Shown in pieces: positions 46,438 to 55,952 of a stretch of 64,000 bases of DNA. Location of the stretch: contig OU015322.1 in NCBI GenBank assembly GCA_907163225.1, positions 1,354,501 through 1,418,500 of the forward strand, given 5' to 3'. The translations under genes were made by a program, and so were the position numbers. The stretch is from an uncultured Rhodocyclaceae bacterium. Lineage in GTDB: Bacteria; Pseudomonadota; Gammaproteobacteria; Burkholderiales; Rhodocyclaceae. Within the stretch, counting starts at the first letter, position 1. Each line of letters starts with the position of its first letter. The notes beneath the pieces are model-generated. The model had not been told where the DNA came from. It searched no databases and saw only the letters and a list, made by a program, of their open reading frames with translations.

Positions 46438-46573
46438 AATATTTCCGATCAGTTCAGTCTTCCCCAACAGGCATGACGGCCAGCGCTGAGGCGGGTGGTT
46501 AATTTGGCTGGCGCAGGGCCAGGTGAAGATAGTATCGACGAAATTTCTGGGCGCCAAAGCGCCCGCCAACCGG

Positions 46574-46987
46574 TCATTTGTAAAACTCGCTGCCGGCGAC
46601 CCGGTAGCTGAGTACTTCGCCGTCGCACAAGCGGGCGCTGGCCAGTTGGCCGACGTTGGCAGTGAGCAGACGCTTTCCCGGGTTGCTGTCGAGGCAGGCA
46701 TCGCCATGCTTTCCTTCGCACGTCATGCCGAGGTAATGCGAGGCAGCGCCGTCCTCCAGATAAAAACCACGGTTGACTTTGCGCACCAGGCCGGCGACGT
46801 CGTCGATCTTTTTTTCCGGCGCCAGACAGGCTTGGCGCCATGCGTTGTGCGCGGCCTCCGAATCATTGACCGAATAGAGAATGACGGCCAGCGGGATGAT
46901 CGCCACCGCGAGCAGGGCCCAGATTGTCCGCGCCGAGATGCGCTCAGGCTGTGCCACTCGGGCATTTTCGGTTGGGCGATCCGTCAT
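46574..46987 (-). CDS. Small predicted membrane-anchored protein in the lut operon
   Basis: This 137-residue protein has one hydrophobic helix (about residues 20-42, ALLAVAIIPLAVILY) and an extracytoplasmic part with four Cys (CLAPEKK, MTCEGKHGDACLD and LCDGE). I do not recognise the family. The ATG overlaps the lutC stop (ATGA), so it belongs to the operon; its role with lactate oxidation is unknown. Confidence 0.65.
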   Translation of the reverse strand: MTDRPTENARVAQPERISARTIWALLAVAIIPLAVILYSVNDSEAAHNAWRQACLAPEKKIDDVAGLVRKVNRGFYLEDGAASHYLGMTCEGKHGDACLDSNPGKRLLTANVGQLASARLCDGEVLSYRVAGSEFYK

Positions 46988-47643
46988 GGTGCAACGGCTC
47001 CGCTGCCAACCAGAATCAGATGCACCCGGCATGGCCCGTGGGCGCCGAGGACGATGGTTTGTTCGATGTCGCCGGTGCGCGATGGCCCGGAGATGAAATT
47101 GACGGCGCGCGGCAGGCTGCCATGTTCGGCCCTGAGCAGTGCGAAAGCGTCTTCCATGGTCGCCACGATACGCGCAACCTGAACCAGCGCGATGTGGGTT
47201 TCCGGCAGCAGGCTGACCGTGGCGGGCGTTTCCGGCCCGGAGAGTAGCAGCAGCGTGCCGGTTTCGGCGATGGCGCAGAAGGAGCCGGAAATTCCCACTT
47301 TATCGGCGTCGACCGCAGCACGCGCTTCGACCTGAAGGCCGGCAGCCGACAAGTTCAAGCCGCCGACGTCGGGTGTCGCCACGGCCTGCCTGCTCAAGCC
47401 ATTGGCAGAAAGATAGGCGGCAACAGCGGCCGGCACCTCGGCCAAAGCGGCCACCGTGTCGACGGTGCTGGCCAAATATTCGGCCTTGACCTTGAAGCGG
47501 GCGACAAGGTCAGCGGCCATCACCGGCTGTGGGCCACGCGCTGGCGTCTTCAAGCCAGCCTCCGCCGCGGCTCGACGCGCGGCAAAATCATCCTTGCCGA
47601 CGCCACGCCGAACCCGCCCGAGAATCTCGTCGCGGGCGCTCAT
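46984..47643 (-). CDS. lutC: Lactate utilization protein LutC (LUD domain)
   Basis: This 219-residue LUD-domain protein has SARDEILGRVRRG at the start and AETGTLLLLSGPETPATVSLLPETHIAL, then FISGPSRTGDIEQTIVLGAHGP at the end, which are family signatures. With LutA and LutB it forms an L-lactate oxidising complex in other bacteria. The start at 47643 overlaps the upstream dehydrogenase stop (ATGA). In this operon lutC is separated from lutAB by two dehydrogenase-like genes. Confidence 0.9.
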   Translation of the reverse strand: MSARDEILGRVRRGVGKDDFAARRAAAEAGLKTPARGPQPVMAADLVARFKVKAEYLASTVDTVAALAEVPAAVAAYLSANGLSRQAVATPDVGGLNLSAAGLQVEARAAVDADKVGISGSFCAIAETGTLLLLSGPETPATVSLLPETHIALVQVARIVATMEDAFALLRAEHGSLPRAVNFISGPSRTGDIEQTIVLGAHGPCRVHLILVGSGAVAP

Positions 47644-48596
47644 GCCACGCGGTTCTGCGGCGCCCCGGCGACGAAGGCTTCGATGTTGGCGGCGAGCTGG
47701 TCGACCAGCGTTTGCATGGCCGGCCGGCTGGACCACGCGACGTGCGGGGTGAGCAGGAAATTGGGCAGGGCCAGCAAGGCTGGATCAACCATCGGATGGT
47801 CGGCCGGCGGCGGTTCAGCGGTGATGACATCGAAACCGGCGCCGGCGATCCAGCCATCCTTGAGCGCCCGGATCAGCGCCGCCTCGTTGACGAGACCGCC
47901 GCGCGCCGTGTTAATCAGCAAGGCTGACGGTTTCATCGCCTTCAATTCCGCTTCGCCGATCAGGCCGGCGGTTTCCGCACTCAGCGGGCAATGCAGGCTG
48001 ATCGCGTCGGCCTCAGCCAGCACGTCAGCGAAGGCGGTGTAGCCGGGGCGCACAATTGCCGCCCCCTTGCGCTCTGCGCGCAGCACGCGCATGCCGAAAG
48101 CTTCGGCCAGCCGCGCCACGCCGTTGCCGAGCGTGCCGCTGCCGATCAATCCCAGCGTTGCTCCATGGAGGTCGCGTATCGGGTGATCGAACAGGCAGAA
48201 TTGGTCGGAACGCTGCCAGCCACCGGCCTGCAGGGTTTCCCGCCAGGCAACGAGGTTGCGCGAGAGGGCGAGCAGCAGCGCCATCACATGTTCCGGCAGG
48301 GTATGTTGGGCGTAGCCGCGAATATTGGAAACAACGACGCCATGCGCCCGACAGGCGTCAAGATCGACGTTATTGGTGCCCGTAGCCGAGACCGCAATCA
48401 TCTTCAGGCCGGGCAGCGCGGCGAGCGCCGCCGCATCGATTGCCACCTTGTGGGTGATCGCAATCGTCGCCCCGGTCAGACGCGCGATGACTTGCTCGGG
48501 TGCCGTCTGCGGATAGTCGACCCAGTCATTCTTGAAGCAAGGCCGCCGGACATCGGCGATCAGCGACTCTCTGTCGAGCTGGACGATGCGCAGCAT
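47640..48596 (-). CDS. D-2-hydroxyacid dehydrogenase (hydroxypyruvate reductase-like)
   Basis: This 318-residue NAD-dependent dehydrogenase has the nucleotide motif GLIGSGTLGNGVAR (about residue 150), the active-site Arg in NTARGGLVNE, a Glu in AEPPPADHP and the His in TPHVAWSS. It resembles glycerate dehydrogenase/hydroxypyruvate reductase and may handle D-lactate, glycolate-derived or related 2-hydroxyacids. The ATG overlaps the half-ALDH stop (TGATG), so it is part of the operon. Confidence 0.88.
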   Translation of the reverse strand: MLRIVQLDRESLIADVRRPCFKNDWVDYPQTAPEQVIARLTGATIAITHKVAIDAAALAALPGLKMIAVSATGTNNVDLDACRAHGVVVSNIRGYAQHTLPEHVMALLLALSRNLVAWRETLQAGGWQRSDQFCLFDHPIRDLHGATLGLIGSGTLGNGVARLAEAFGMRVLRAERKGAAIVRPGYTAFADVLAEADAISLHCPLSAETAGLIGEAELKAMKPSALLINTARGGLVNEAALIRALKDGWIAGAGFDVITAEPPPADHPMVDPALLALPNFLLTPHVAWSSRPAMQTLVDQLAANIEAFVAGAPQNRVA

Positions 48597-49294
48597 CAGG
48601 CCGCTTTCATCTCGAACGGCACGCCGGCGGACTCGGCCATGGTGCCGACTTGCGCGCCTAACGCCGCGTTGCCGCCATAGACCAGGCGGTCGATGCCGGC
48701 CGCGCACAAGCCGGCAATCGCCGCGCTGTCGCCCTGCAGCAGGTTGAGCACACCGGCCGGCCATTCGGCCCGGCTGGACAGTTCACACAGGGCGAACACC
48801 GCCGATGGCGCCTTGGGACTCGGCTTGACGACTAGCGTTGCGCCAGCCATGACAGCCGGCGCCATGATTTCGGCAAAACTGGCCAGCGGCCGCGAGGCGT
48901 CGAGAACCAGGCCGAAGACGCCGGTCTGGCCGACCATGGCACCGTGCAGCGCGGCAACGGCCGCGCCGACTTCAGCCTTGGCCCTCGCCTCGTCAAACCC
49001 ACACTCCTCGCTCAGCAATTTGGCGAAATGGCCGGTGTAGCGATCCAGCGCATCGGCCAGATTGGCCAGGCAAACCCGGCGCGCCGGCAGGCCCATGTCG
49101 GCCCAAGCCGCTTGTGCCGCCTGCGCCGCGTTGACTGCCTCGGCCGCTTCACTGGCGCCGCTCAGCGGTACGCGACGAATGGCCTCGCCGGTGGCGGGAT
49201 TGGTCACGTCAAAAAAGGAATCGGTGACGCTCAAAAAGGCGTGGCCGTTAATCCAGCAGGGAATGGCCTTGGGGCCGTCGGACTCAAATTGCAT
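48596..49294 (-). CDS. Half-length aldehyde dehydrogenase-like protein lacking the catalytic Cys
   Basis: This 232-residue protein matches only the N-terminal nucleotide-binding half of aldehyde dehydrogenases (WINGHAFLSVTDSFFDVTNPATGE, APAVMAGATLVVKPSPKAPSA, GVLNLLQGDS). It ends just before the region that would carry the catalytic Glu and Cys, which are absent. The stop overlaps the next gene start and the frame is clean, so the short form looks settled rather than recently broken. It may be structural or regulatory; that is inference. Confidence 0.8.
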   Translation of the reverse strand: MQFESDGPKAIPCWINGHAFLSVTDSFFDVTNPATGEAIRRVPLSGASEAAEAVNAAQAAQAAWADMGLPARRVCLANLADALDRYTGHFAKLLSEECGFDEARAKAEVGAAVAALHGAMVGQTGVFGLVLDASRPLASFAEIMAPAVMAGATLVVKPSPKAPSAVFALCELSSRAEWPAGVLNLLQGDSAAIAGLCAAGIDRLVYGGNAALGAQVGTMAESAGVPFEMKAA

Positions 49295-49296
49295 GG

Positions 49297-50739
49297 TCAA
49301 TCTCGCTTTCTTGCAGCATAAAGTTCGTGAAATGTCTTTCCCGATGCTACCGGTAGATCGCGTCCAGCGGTCCACTCAGGCACCAGGCCAAAAATTCGAA
49401 TGCGGCCGCTGCCGTCGGCCAGCCAGTTCAGATAGCGCGCCGCGCGCCGGGCAAACCAGCGGTAGAGCGCCGGCCGGCCGGCGATCCACGCCCAGACATT
49501 CAAGCTCAGGCGCTCTGACCATGGGCGCAAGCCGCGCTCATTCTGCTCTTCACGCAGACGATGCATCAGCGTCGGCAGCGGAATATCAACCGGGCAAACG
49601 CTGCCGCACTGGTTGCAGCCCGTGGACGCGTGCGGCAGATCAAGGGCATTTTCGATGCCAGTGTACAGCGGCGTCAGCACCGACCCCATCGGGCCGGGAT
49701 AAACCCAGCCGTAGGCGTGGCCGCCGAGCGAGAAATAGACCGGGCAGTGGTTCATGCAGGCGCCGCAGCGGATGCAGCGCAGCATGTCCTGGTAGTCGGA
49801 GCCGAGCAGATTGGCGCGACCATTGTCGACGAGGATGAAAATCGTTTTTTCCGGGCCGTCGTGGTCGCCGGGCTGCTTCGTTCCGGTCAGCAAGGACACG
49901 TAGTTCGAGATGCTCTGGCCGGTCGCCGAACGCGGCAGCAGGCGCATCAGCGTGGCGAAGTCCTCCAGCGTCGGGACGATTTTCTCGATGCCGGTGATCA
50001 CGACGTGCACCTTGGGCAGCGTCGTCACCATGCGGCCGTTGCCTTCGTTGGTGACCAGCGCCGCCGAGCCGGTTTCGGCGATCAGGAAATTGGCGCCGGA
50101 AATGCCCATTTCTGCGCTCAGGAAATGCTGGCGGAGCACCGCGCGCGCCTCCTTCGCCATCTCGGGAATATCGGCTGAAGTTCGCGTCTCAAGCGGCCGG
50201 CCATGCTCTTTGGCAAACAGCGCCTCGACCTCGCCGATGGTCTTGTGCACCGCCGGCGCGATGATGTGCGATGGCGGCTCGCCGGCCAGTTGCACGATGT
50301 ATTCGCCGAGATCAGTCTCGACCGGCTGAATGCCGGCGGCACTCAGCGCCTCATTGAGCCGCGCCTCTTCGGAGAGCATCGATTTCGACTTGGCCACCTT
50401 GGTCACGCCATGACGGCGGGCGATGTCGACGACCAGTTTGCTCACTTCTTCGCCGTCACGCGCCCACAGCACCTCGGCGCCGCTGGCCGTGGCCCGTTCC
50501 TCGAAAAGTTCGAGCCAGACATCGAGATCGGCCAGCGTTCGATTTCGGATGTTTTTTCCGGTTGACCGCAGCAACTCGAAATCCAGCCCATCCTCGGCCA
50601 GCGAGGCAAGACCCTTGGCCCGCTTGGCGACAAACAGCGGCTTGGCTTTCTGCAAAGTCCGCTGCAGGGCCGCATTGCGCACCTTTTCACCGGCCCGCGC
50701 ATGAAAGTGCATCGCCTGCGAATGCTTCACCGCCGCCAT
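49297..50739 (-). CDS. lutB: Lactate utilization iron-sulfur protein LutB
   Basis: This 480-residue protein has an N-terminal LUD domain (AETGSAALVTNEGNGRM, TLPKVHVVITGIEKIVPT) and a C-terminal 2x[4Fe-4S] ferredoxin part (CIRCGACMNHCPVY and CNQCGSVCPVDIP). It passes electrons during L-lactate oxidation to pyruvate. The ATG overlaps the lutA stop (TGATG). A dispersed repeat copy replaces the usual codons around residues 57-64 (RSTGKN) at 50542-50572 without changing length. Confidence 0.95.
   Translation of the reverse strand: MAAVKHSQAMHFHARAGEKVRNAALQRTLQKAKPLFVAKRAKGLASLAEDGLDFELLRSTGKNIRNRTLADLDVWLELFEERATASGAEVLWARDGEEVSKLVVDIARRHGVTKVAKSKSMLSEEARLNEALSAAGIQPVETDLGEYIVQLAGEPPSHIIAPAVHKTIGEVEALFAKEHGRPLETRTSADIPEMAKEARAVLRQHFLSAEMGISGANFLIAETGSAALVTNEGNGRMVTTLPKVHVVITGIEKIVPTLEDFATLMRLLPRSATGQSISNYVSLLTGTKQPGDHDGPEKTIFILVDNGRANLLGSDYQDMLRCIRCGACMNHCPVYFSLGGHAYGWVYPGPMGSVLTPLYTGIENALDLPHASTGCNQCGSVCPVDIPLPTLMHRLREEQNERGLRPWSERLSLNVWAWIAGRPALYRWFARRAARYLNWLADGSGRIRIFGLVPEWTAGRDLPVASGKTFHELYAARKRD
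50542..50572 (-). repeat. Dispersed GCGGTCAACC/A-tract repeat, copy 10 (inside lutB)
   Basis: The minus-strand core GCTGCGGTCAACCGG is followed by A6 at +12 and a short A-rich stretch at +24. It is translated as Leu-Arg-Ser-Thr-Gly-Lys-Asn, a frame not used by the copies in ccoI or the aminotransferase. Confidence 0.8.
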
Positions 50740-51467
50740 CAATCGCAGCCGCCGGCCAGCACTTCGGCGATATGCAAAACACGCGTCGTCTCATCGCCAC
50801 GGCGGCGCAGTCGGCCTTCAATATTGAGCAGGCAGCCGAGATCGCCGCCAACCACCGCATCGGCTCCTGCGGCCAGAATGGAATCACACTTGCGATCGAC
50901 AATCTGAGTCGATACCTCACCGAATTTCACCGCGAATGCGCCGCCGAATCCGCAACATTCCTCGCAGTCCGGCATTTCCTTGAGCGATAGCCCGCGCACC
51001 TGCATCAGCAACTCACGCGGCTGTCGCTTGATGCTCAACCCGCGTAGCCCCTTGCAGGAATCGTGATAGGTCACGCTGCCGTCAAACATGGCCGATGCCA
51101 AATCCTGCTTGGCCACATCGGCCAAAAAACTCGTCAGCTCGTAGGTGCGCGCCGCCAGAGCACGCGCCCGCGGGCCCCAATGCGAATCATCAGCGAACAA
51201 TTGCGGATAGACATTCCGGATCTGGTCGGTGCATGAGCCCGAGGGAATCACCACGGCGTCATAGCCTTCCAGTTCGGCAATCGCCTTCCTCGCCAGATCG
51301 CTGGCAAGGGCTCGATTTCCCGCACTCCAGGCCGGTTGACCGCAGCAAGTCTGCCCTTCCGGGACAATTACCTCGCCGCCCAGCCCTTCAAGCAGACGCA
51401 GCGCAGCAAAGCCGACCGACGGTCGCATCAGATCGACCAGGCAGGTAACGTAGAGAGCTAAGCGCAT
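50739..51467 (-). CDS. lutA: Lactate utilization Cys-rich oxidoreductase LutA
   Basis: This 242-residue protein has two CCG domains: QTCCGQPAW (about residue 40) and ECCGFGGAFAVKF (about 180), as in GlpC and heterodisulfide-reductase-like subunits that bind iron-sulfur clusters. It is the first gene of lutA-lutB-aldh-hpr-lutC and is divergent from an IclR-family regulator. The start at 51467 is chosen to match the LutA N-terminus MRLALYVTCLVD. Confidence 0.93.
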   Translation of the reverse strand: MRLALYVTCLVDLMRPSVGFAALRLLEGLGGEVIVPEGQTCCGQPAWSAGNRALASDLARKAIAELEGYDAVVIPSGSCTDQIRNVYPQLFADDSHWGPRARALAARTYELTSFLADVAKQDLASAMFDGSVTYHDSCKGLRGLSIKRQPRELLMQVRGLSLKEMPDCEECCGFGGAFAVKFGEVSTQIVDRKCDSILAAGADAVVGGDLGCLLNIEGRLRRRGDETTRVLHIAEVLAGGCD

Positions 51468-51537
51468 GCTAATATTGCGGCGCACAAGAAAATGAAGTGG
51501 CTAATGCTACTCAAACCGCACCAATAAAGGAATCCAG

Positions 51538-52326
51538 TTGTCAGAAGCAGTCAGCGGCCCGGCCAAGGCACCCGGCACCATTCAGGTCATCGAGCGCATG
51601 ATGTCGCTGCTCGACGCCCTCGCCGCCTCCCCCGAATCTGCCAGTCTGAAACAACTGGCCCAGGCCACCGATCTCCATCCGTCGACAGCGCATCGCATTC
51701 TGGCCGCCATGAGCGCCGCCCGCTTTGTCGAACGGCAGGATGCCGGCACCTACCGCCTCGGCATTCGCCTGCTTGAACTCGGCGGCATCGTCAAATCGCG
51801 CATCAACATGCGCGAAGTCGCCCTGCCCTTCATGCAGGAACTACACGAAAAAATCGGCGAAGCGATCAACCTCGGCGCCCGTCACGACGACGAAATCGTT
51901 TATCTCGAACGCACCTCGTCAGGCCGCGCCCTGGTTCGTGTCGTATATTTGGTTGGCGGTCGCGCCCCCCTGCACCTGACGTCGCTGGGCAAACTTTTCC
52001 TGGCCGCCGAAAGCCCGCAGAAAGTCCGCGATTACGCCAAGCGCACCGGCCTGCCCGGCAAGACACCGCACTCGCTGACCACCCTCGTCGCACTCGAAAA
52101 AGAACTCGACAAGGTGCGCCGCCATGGCATCGCCTACGACGACGAAGAAGCCGAAATGGGCCTCAAGTGCGTTGCAGCGCCCATCCACGACGACGAAGGC
52201 AACGTCGTTGCCGCGCTTTCCGTCTCCGCCCCTGCCGACCGCCACGACCCGGACTGGGCTCGGCAGGTCAAGCTGGCGGCCGATGCCGTTTCGCAAACAC
52301 TAGGCCACATTTCCCCAAAAAAATAA
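51538..52326 (+). CDS. IclR-family transcriptional regulator
   Basis: This 262-residue regulator has an N-terminal winged helix (LKQLAQATDLHPSTAHRILAAM) and a ligand-binding domain (EAINLGARHDDEIVYLERTSS, AYDDEEAEMGLKCVAAPI). It starts at a TTG with AAAGGAA just upstream; no ATG is available in frame. Its divergence from the lut operon suggests it controls it in response to a 2-hydroxyacid or related ligand. Confidence 0.88.
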   Translation: MSEAVSGPAKAPGTIQVIERMMSLLDALAASPESASLKQLAQATDLHPSTAHRILAAMSAARFVERQDAGTYRLGIRLLELGGIVKSRINMREVALPFMQELHEKIGEAINLGARHDDEIVYLERTSSGRALVRVVYLVGGRAPLHLTSLGKLFLAAESPQKVRDYAKRTGLPGKTPHSLTTLVALEKELDKVRRHGIAYDDEEAEMGLKCVAAPIHDDEGNVVAALSVSAPADRHDPDWARQVKLAADAVSQTLGHISPKK

Positions 52327-52346
52327 AGGCCGCATCAGCGGCCTTT
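52325..52346 (+). terminator. Terminator after the IclR gene
   Basis: A 9-bp stem AAAGGCCGC/GCGGCCTTT with a tetraloop overlaps the stop of the IclR gene. The T-run is only three bases; it may also serve the convergent endopeptidase gene. Confidence 0.6.
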
Positions 52347-52365
52347 GGCGATGGCGGTCAGACGA

Positions 52366-53568
52366 TCAGACCGGCCGGCGCTCCGATACCAGGCCAGCAC
52401 TTTCCATCCAGCGCTTGATCCGGTTCGCATCGCCAACACGGGTCATCTTCCCCGTCGAGTCGAGCAATACGATAACCACCGGTTTGTCGGCCACACGCGC
52501 CTGCATCACCAGGCAACGCCCAGCCTCTGAAATATAGCCCGTCTTGGAAACACCAATTTCCCAGTTTTCGCTGCGCACCAGCGCATTGGTGTTGTGGAAA
52601 TCGCGGATATGTCCGTTCAACTCAACCTTGGCTTCGGCCGTCGTCGAATAGCTGCGAATTTCCGGGTAGCGCGCCGCGGCAGCGACCATACGAGCCAGGT
52701 CATGGGCGGTCGAGACGTTGTTGCTGGAAAGGCCCGTCGGCTCCTCGAAGCGCGAGGTGTACATGCCTAAAGCATGCGCCTTCTTGTTCATAGCCAGAAC
52801 GAATGCCCGCATTCCGCCCGGGTAATGCCGCCCCAATGCATGTGCTGCGCGGTTTTCGGAAGACATCAGCGCCAGCAACATAGCCGCCTCGCGCGTCATC
52901 GTCGTTCCCACCGGCAGGCGGGAACGCGTTCCCTTCAAGCCGTCGACGTCTTCATCTCCGATGGCAATAACTTCCTGCAAATCGAGCTTGGCATCAAGGA
53001 CAACCATAGCAGTCATCAGCTTGGAAATGGAGGCAATCGGAACCACCATGTCCGGCTGCTTTTCCAGCATCACATGGCCATTGCTTTGATCGATAACCAG
53101 CGCCGAAGCTGAGTACAGCGCCAACCGGCTAGGGTCCACATCGGCCATGGCGACATGACGAACCGGCTTTCTGGACGCTTCTGCGGTCAGGTGGGTTTTG
53201 TGAGCAGTGTGCGCAGCGGCCGTTTTGGTGGCCTTGCCATGCTTGGCCATTTTCCCATGCTGTTTCGCAGGGGCGGCTACAGATTTGGTCGCTTTGCCCA
53301 TGGCAGCGGATTTCGTTGCCTTGGTGCTTGATTTGGTGTTTGCGGCAACTTTTGTTGCCTTAGCCTTTGTTGCCGCTTTGGGATTCGATTTCGAACCGTG
53401 CTTTTCTGCCGCCTTGGCGACAACGGGCGCCTTTTTATCGGCTTTCGCATGGCCTTTTTTGACCGAATGCTGCTCGGCCTTCTTCGCCGGCGCTGCCGAT
53501 AGCGGCGCCTGGGCGCCGAGGCCCAGCAACGCTGCAACCAGCAGGGCTACTTTAAATTTATGCTTCAT
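52366..53568 (-). CDS. D-alanyl-D-alanine endopeptidase (PbpG-like, peptidase S11) with Lys/Ala-rich linker
   Basis: This 400-residue penicillin-binding protein has a signal peptide (about 1-26), then a long Lys/Ala/His-rich low-complexity stretch (about 28-130) and the S11 peptidase domain with SISK (SxxK), SEN (SxN) and KTG in order. It cleaves peptidoglycan cross-links as in PBP7. The basic linker resembles histone H1-like repeats and could bind teichoic-like or anionic cell-wall polymers or nucleic acid; no homologous function is known to me. Confidence 0.85.
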   Translation of the reverse strand: MKHKFKVALLVAALLGLGAQAPLSAAPAKKAEQHSVKKGHAKADKKAPVVAKAAEKHGSKSNPKAATKAKATKVAANTKSSTKATKSAAMGKATKSVAAPAKQHGKMAKHGKATKTAAAHTAHKTHLTAEASRKPVRHVAMADVDPSRLALYSASALVIDQSNGHVMLEKQPDMVVPIASISKLMTAMVVLDAKLDLQEVIAIGDEDVDGLKGTRSRLPVGTTMTREAAMLLALMSSENRAAHALGRHYPGGMRAFVLAMNKKAHALGMYTSRFEEPTGLSSNNVSTAHDLARMVAAAARYPEIRSYSTTAEAKVELNGHIRDFHNTNALVRSENWEIGVSKTGYISEAGRCLVMQARVADKPVVIVLLDSTGKMTRVGDANRIKRWMESAGLVSERRPV

Positions 53569-53672
53569 TCACTATCTCCTGCCAACGTCAGCGCAATTTT
53601 ACCGGAGTTTAGCAGGAGATCTGGAAATATCAATAAAAATATGTAGATACAACAATAACTTAAAGCCGGTAG

Positions 53673-55952
53673 TTATACGGCATCAACCACCGTGAGTGCG
53701 GTCATATTGACGATCCGACGCACTGTCGCGGTCGGGGTCAGGATGTTAACCGGCTTGGCAGCCCCCAGAAGGATTGGACCAATGGTCAGGTTGTCACCCG
53801 CCGCAACCTTGAGCAGGTTGAACGAGATGTTGGCTGCGTCCAGCGTCGGCATGACCAGCAGGTTGGCCTGACCCTTGAGGCGGGAGTTCGGGAAGGCACT
53901 TTGGCGAATGCGTTCGTCGAGCGCCGCGTCACCGTGCATTTCCCCCTCTACTTCGAGATCCGGCGCCCGCTGGCTGAGAATGGCCAACACTTCGCGCATC
54001 TTTAGCGAGGTCGGCGTATCTTCCGTGCCGAAGGTTGAGTGCGACAGCAGCGCCACCTTGGGCTGAATACCGAAATTGCGGATTTCTTCGGCCGCCAGCA
54101 AAGCCATATCGGCCAGTTGACCGGCTGTCGGATTGTAATTGACGTAGGTGTCGCCAATGAACACGGTGCGCCCCGGCAGCATCAGCAGGTTCATCGCGTA
54201 GTACCGATCCAGGTCGCCGCGGGTGCCGATGACGCTCTGAACATAGTCGCGATGGGTCTCATGGCGACCGAAGGTGCCGCAAATGAGGCCGTCGGCATAG
54301 CCAAGACGAACCATCAGCGCACCATACAGGGTGGCCCGGCGACGCACTTCGCGGCGGGCGTAATCGGGCGAGACGCCTTTGCGCTCCATGAGTCCGTGAT
54401 AGGTAGTCGAGAACTCTTCAAAGTGCTGATCGAAAAACTCGCAGTTGTCCGCGTGGACGACCTCGAAGTCCTCCCCTTCGCGGATACGCAGGCCAGCAGC
54501 CTCGATACGGCGACTAATTTCGCTGGTCCGACCGATGAGGACGGGCCGGGCAATGCCTTCATCACGAATAACCTGAACTGCCCGCAGCACACGCTCGTCT
54601 TCACCTTCGGCAAAGACGATGCGCTTGGGCGCCATCTTGGCCTGCGAAAAGACCGGTTTCATGATCATGCCGGAGTGGTAGACGAATTCGTTGAGGCCCT
54701 GGAGGTAGGCATCCCAGTCCTTGATCGGCCGGGTGGCGACGCCGGAGTCCATGCCGGCTTTGGCGACAGCCGGGGCGATCTTGACGATCAGGCGCGGATC
54801 GAACGGATTCGGGATCAGGTATTCCGGGCCGAAGCTGGCAACTTTTTCACCGTAGGCGCGGGCGGCGACTTCCGACTGTTCGGCGCGAGCAAGTTCGGCG
54901 ATGGCCTTGACGGCAGCCATCTTCATCTCTTCGGTGATGGTGGTCGCGCCGACATCAAGGGCGCCCCGGAAGATGAAGGGGAAGCAGAGGACGTTGTTGA
55001 CCTGGTTCGGGTAGTCCGAGCGGCCGGTACAGATGATGGCGTCGTTGCGGACGCTCTTGACCAGTTCCGGGGTGATTTCCGGGGTCGGGTTGGCCAGCGC
55101 CATGATCAGCGGGTTGGCGGCCATCTTGGCGACCATTTCCGGCTTGAGGACACCACCGGCGGAGAGGCCGAGGAAGACATCGGCGTCGGCGATGACTTCA
55201 CCGAGAGTACGGGCGTCGGTGACTTTGGAATATCGGGCCTTGATTTCGTCCATTTCTTCGACCCGGCCTTCGTAGACCAGGCCTTTGATGTCGGTGACCC
55301 AGATGTTGGCGGGCGGGGCGCCGAGCATGACCAGCAGGTCGAGACAGGCGAGTGCGGCGGCACCAGCGCCGGAGGTGACGATTTTTACGGTCGACAGGTC
55401 TTTGCCGATCAAATGCAAACCGTTCAGGACGGCGGCGCCGACGACGATGGCGGTGCCGTGCTGGTCGTCATGGAAGACGGGGATCTTCATCCGTTCGCGC
55501 AGCTTCTTTTCGATGTAGAAGCACTCGGGGGCTTTGATGTCTTCGAGGTTGATGCCGCCGAAGGTGGGTTCGAGCGAGGCGATGGTGTCGATCAGTTTGT
55601 CGGGGTCACGTTCTTCGATTTCGATGTCGAAGACGTCGATGTTGGCAAATTTCTTGAAGAGGACGCCTTTACCTTCCATGACCGGTTTGGCGGCGAGCGG
55701 GCCGATGGCGCCGAGGCCGAGAACGGCGGTGCCGTTGGTGATGACGCCGACCAGGTTGGCACGCGCTGTAAGGGTGCTGGCTTCACGTGGATCGGCGACG
55801 ATTTCTTCACAGGCGAAGGCAACGCCCGGCGAGTAGGCCAGTGACAGGTCGTACTGGTTGGTCAGCTGCTTGATCGGGGTGACCGCAATTTTGCCCGGCT
55901 TGGGCTCGCGGTGATAGTAGAGCGCTGCTTCACGTAGTTTCCGAGAATCCAT
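53673..55952 (-). CDS. maeB: NADP-dependent malic enzyme MaeB with phosphotransacetylase-like domain
   Basis: This 759-residue enzyme converts malate to pyruvate and CO2. The N-terminal malic enzyme part (about 1-430) has [21 protein letters not shown] and the NAD(P) domain with [15 protein letters not shown]. The C-terminal part (about 430-759) is a phosphate acetyltransferase-like domain ([27 protein letters not shown]-like helices) known to bind acetyl-CoA and regulate MaeB. The start at 55952 follows GGAG 7 bases upstream. The gene is divergent from pckG. Confidence 0.95.
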   Translation of the reverse strand: MDSRKLREAALYYHREPKPGKIAVTPIKQLTNQYDLSLAYSPGVAFACEEIVADPREASTLTARANLVGVITNGTAVLGLGAIGPLAAKPVMEGKGVLFKKFANIDVFDIEIEERDPDKLIDTIASLEPTFGGINLEDIKAPECFYIEKKLRERMKIPVFHDDQHGTAIVVGAAVLNGLHLIGKDLSTVKIVTSGAGAAALACLDLLVMLGAPPANIWVTDIKGLVYEGRVEEMDEIKARYSKVTDARTLGEVIADADVFLGLSAGGVLKPEMVAKMAANPLIMALANPTPEITPELVKSVRNDAIICTGRSDYPNQVNNVLCFPFIFRGALDVGATTITEEMKMAAVKAIAELARAEQSEVAARAYGEKVASFGPEYLIPNPFDPRLIVKIAPAVAKAGMDSGVATRPIKDWDAYLQGLNEFVYHSGMIMKPVFSQAKMAPKRIVFAEGEDERVLRAVQVIRDEGIARPVLIGRTSEISRRIEAAGLRIREGEDFEVVHADNCEFFDQHFEEFSTTYHGLMERKGVSPDYARREVRRRATLYGALMVRLGYADGLICGTFGRHETHRDYVQSVIGTRGDLDRYYAMNLLMLPGRTVFIGDTYVNYNPTAGQLADMALLAAEEIRNFGIQPKVALLSHSTFGTEDTPTSLKMREVLAILSQRAPDLEVEGEMHGDAALDERIRQSAFPNSRLKGQANLLVMPTLDAANISFNLLKVAAGDNLTIGPILLGAAKPVNILTPTATVRRIVNMTALTVVDAV

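Noticed and set aside
47291-47320. GCTGCGGTCGAC inside lutC
   Set aside because: The core is altered and the tracts are weak; kept out of the count.
51331-51350. GCTGCGGTCAACCGG core inside lutA
   Set aside because: It encodes the universally conserved CCGQP motif of LutA and has no A-tracts, so it is probably chance rather than a copy of the dispersed repeat.
54039-55844. 600-codon plus-strand frame opposite maeB
   Set aside because: Antisense shadow of a clear malic enzyme; no recognisable protein.
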